Shown here: positions 62,408-64,000 of the stretch, piece after piece
Layout: each line of letters starts with the position of its first letter
Position numbering within the stretch: the first letter of the stretch is position 1
Program-made: the position numbers and the translations under genes
Assembly (NCBI RefSeq): GCF_011492965.1
Contig: NZ_CP045121.1
Span: 3,720,001-3,784,000 of the forward strand
Direction of reading: 5' to 3'
DNA length: 64,000 nt
From: Rubrobacter marinus
GTDB taxonomy: Bacteria > Actinomycetota > Rubrobacteria > Rubrobacterales > Rubrobacteraceae
The notes under the pieces: generated by a model
What the model saw: only the letters and a program-made list of their open reading frames with translations
The model's database searches: none
What the model was told of the DNA's origin: nothing

Positions 62408-63254
62408 GTGTCCGGCGGCCAGGAGGTCTCGGCCCCGCGGAGCAGACGCGGGGCCAGGCTCCCGTGGTTGTGCCTCTGGCTCGTTTTACTGCCCGGCCTG
62501 CTGTCGGCCGCCTGCGGCGCCCGGCCGGAGGAGAGCGTCGGCCCGTCCCCGGGTGGCTCGTCGGAGATGCCGTCTCCGCCCACCGTGCCCGAGGGCACCG
62601 CGGAAGGAGCGAGCGGGGCCGGCGCGGGAGAGGCGAGGAGCAGCCCGGAGAACGGGGAGCTCGACGCGCGGTTGATCTCGGCCGCCGGGAGCGGCGACGC
62701 GGGGACGGTCGAGAGGCTCCTGGGCGAGGGCGCGAGCGTCCGTGCCCGGGACGCGGACGGGCGGACCGCGCTCGTCGCCGCGGCTTACGGGAACCACCTC
62801 GAAGCCGCGAGGGTGCTCGTGGGGGCGGGCGCGGACGTCAACGCCAAGGACGAGACCGAGCAGAGCGCGTACCTCATCTCCACGAGCGAGGTCGGCGACG
62901 ACGGGCGCCTGCTGGAGCTCACGCTCGAGAACGGCGCGGACGTACGTAGTCTTGACTCGTACGACGGTACAGGGCTCATCCGGGCCGCCGATCGGGCCAC
63001 GTCCGGATCGTCGAGAGGCTCCTCGAGACCGAGACGGACGTCGACCACGTCAACGAGCTGGGCTGGACGGCGCTCCTGGAGGCGGTCATCCTCGGCGGCG
63101 GGGACGCGCGCCACACCGAGATCGTGCGGCTCCTCGTCGAGGGCGGCGCGGACCCGAACATCCCGACGGCGAGGGCGTCACCCCGCTCGGGCACGCGCGC
63201 GCCAACGGCTACGACGAGATGGCGGAGATCCTGGAGGCCGCCGGCGGGCGCTGA
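62408..63254 (+). CDS. Ankyrin-repeat probable lipoprotein (two frameshifts)
   Basis: The N-terminal region has a hydrophobic signal with a near-consensus lipobox (LLPGLLSAAC), then a Pro/Ser/Gly/Glu linker. At least four ankyrin repeats follow: LISAAGSGDAGTVERLLGEG, RTALVAAAYGNHLEAARVLV, GLIRAADRGHVRIVERLLET (after repair) and WTALLEAVILGGGDARHTEI. The last ends with VTPLGHARANGYDEMAEILE. One base is missing at each of 62994-62996 and 63162-63164. The repaired protein has 282 residues and likely binds another envelope protein. The GTG start is close to the FAD monooxygenase stop. Confidence 0.83.
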
Positions 63255-63433
63255 GGGGCGCGCTTTGCAGAAGCCTCCGGGACGGCGTCGCGGGGGACCG
63301 CGAAATACCCCGCCTGTGAACGGGTTTATTTGCCCCCGGGTGCCTTTAAAGGTAGATTACGTGGGCTCGGAGCCGGTGCTCTGGTGCGGGCTGATCTTTT
63401 CTTCGGCATCCTAGAAGCTAGGGGAGCGGGTAC
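63255..63433 (+). other. Intergenic region before the universal stress gene
   Basis: The region holds the palindrome CCTTTAAAGG (about 63341-63350) followed by TAGATT, which may be the -10 of the next gene. No RNA gene or coding sequence is visible. Confidence 0.4.
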
Positions 63434-64000
63434 ATGTACAAAGAGATCTACGTTCCGGTAGATAACTCGGACTACTCCAACCAGGCGTGCGTCATCGGGG
63501 TGGACGTCGCGCGCCACTTCGGGGGTAGGGTCGCGGGCTGCCACGCCTACGCCGCGAAGATGCACGACGTGCGCTTCCGCCAGATGGAGTCGGGGCTCCC
63601 GGAGGAGTTCCGCGACGAAGACGAGATGAAGCGCCAGCGCAAGATCCACGACCAGCTCATCACCAAGGGGCTGGAGATCATCACCGACTCCTACATCGAC
63701 GTCCTCGAGCCGCTCTGCGAGAAGTACGACGTCGAGCTCGTCCGCCGCTCGCTGGAGGGCAAGAACTTCAAGGTGATCGTCGAGGACGTCAACGAGAACG
63801 ACTTCGACCTCGTCGTCATCGGCGCGATGGGCATGGCCGCCGTCAAGGACACCGTCCTCGGCACCGTCACCGAGCGCGTCGTCCGCCGTCTCACCAAGGC
63901 CGACACCCTGATCGTCAAGGACCTCGACCGCTCCCCGTTCGAGCACATCGTCGTCGCCGTCGACGGCAGCGCCAAGTCCCTCGGCGGCCTCAAGCGCGCC
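63434..64000 (+). CDS. Tandem universal stress protein (partial at window end)
   Basis: The visible 189 residues start MYKEIYVPVDNSDYSNQACV. The first UspA domain ends with the ATP-binding pattern GAMGMAAVKDTVLGTVTERV (G-x2-G-x8-G). A second domain starts at EHIVVAVDGSAKSLGGLKRA and runs off the window. Insertions in the first domain (RQMESGLPEEFRDEDEMKRQ) make it longer than a simple UspA. Such proteins bind ATP and act in stress survival. ATG is preceded by GGGGAG. Confidence 0.85.
   Translation, partial: MYKEIYVPVDNSDYSNQACVIGVDVARHFGGRVAGCHAYAAKMHDVRFRQMESGLPEEFRDEDEMKRQRKIHDQLITKGLEIITDSYIDVLEPLCEKYDVELVRRSLEGKNFKVIVEDVNENDFDLVVIGAMGMAAVKDTVLGTVTERVVRRLTKADTLIVKDLDRSPFEHIVVAVDGSAKSLGGLKRA

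Noticed and set aside
1..64000. Insertion sequences, prophage, CRISPR-Cas, rRNA and riboswitch candidates
   Set aside because: No transposase, integrase, phage structural gene, repeat-spacer array, rRNA stretch or recognised riboswitch pattern was found by eye on either strand.

Overview
The window is a high-GC chromosome segment. Its codon bias, short or leaderless 5' ends with TATAAT/TAGAAT-type -10 boxes, frequent GTG/TTG starts and gene content point to a deep-branching actinobacterium. I suggest the radiation- and heat-tolerant Rubrobacter group, by inference only: there is no rRNA here, and the one RNA gene is tRNA-Ser(UGA). A feature affecting the whole annotation is that 11 otherwise well-conserved genes carry about 20 frame breaks. 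Each is repaired by adding one G or C to a G/C run, and the repaired lengths are all multiples of three. This looks like homopolymer under-calling in the assembly rather than gene decay, so those genes are annotated as single loci.

Layout. 0.2-2 kb: a small secreted protein and a PadR regulator with two hypotheticals. 2.6-10.5 kb: housekeeping and stress genes, namely a Met-rich sortase-type surface peptide, tRNA-Ser, endonuclease III, a primary-like sigma factor, glucose-6-phosphate isomerase, class II photolyase, glutaryl-CoA dehydrogenase and a molybdopterin oxidoreductase. 10.6-32.7 kb: a large envelope-polysaccharide region with an epimerase, UDP-xylose synthase, UDP-glucose dehydrogenase, an initiating sugar-phosphate transferase, a flippase, three glycosyltransferases, five sulfotransferases (three in tandem), Wzy, CpsD-like and Wzz proteins, a TPR protein, an LPATG surface protein, an O-antigen ligase-like protein with a pilin-like tail, and a CAP-domain protein. 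Together these suggest a sulfated surface or exopolysaccharide built from UDP-glucuronate and UDP-xylose.

32.9-36.4 kb: membrane hypotheticals, an M20 peptidase and a coupled hypothetical. 36.4-44.7 kb: a compact DNA-end-processing operon, nurA-herA-sbcD(mre11)-sbcC(rad50)-HhH glycosylase, the most striking functional unit in the window. 44.6-49.5 kb: a trypsin remnant, two bacterial-PH-domain membrane proteins and rlmN, with a MarP-like membrane protease transcribed divergently from a shared promoter region.

49.7-64 kb: accessory genes. These are a DUF1059 protein, an alpha/beta hydrolase, a CPBP protease, a truncated ATPase regulator, a Baeyer-Villiger monooxygenase, a MetX-like hydrolase, a decayed EAL-domain gene, DUF4385, an amylo-alpha-1,6-glucosidase, a TetR/FAD-monooxygenase/ankyrin-lipoprotein operon, and a tandem universal stress protein that runs off the window end. 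No CRISPR array, insertion sequence, prophage or rRNA was seen.
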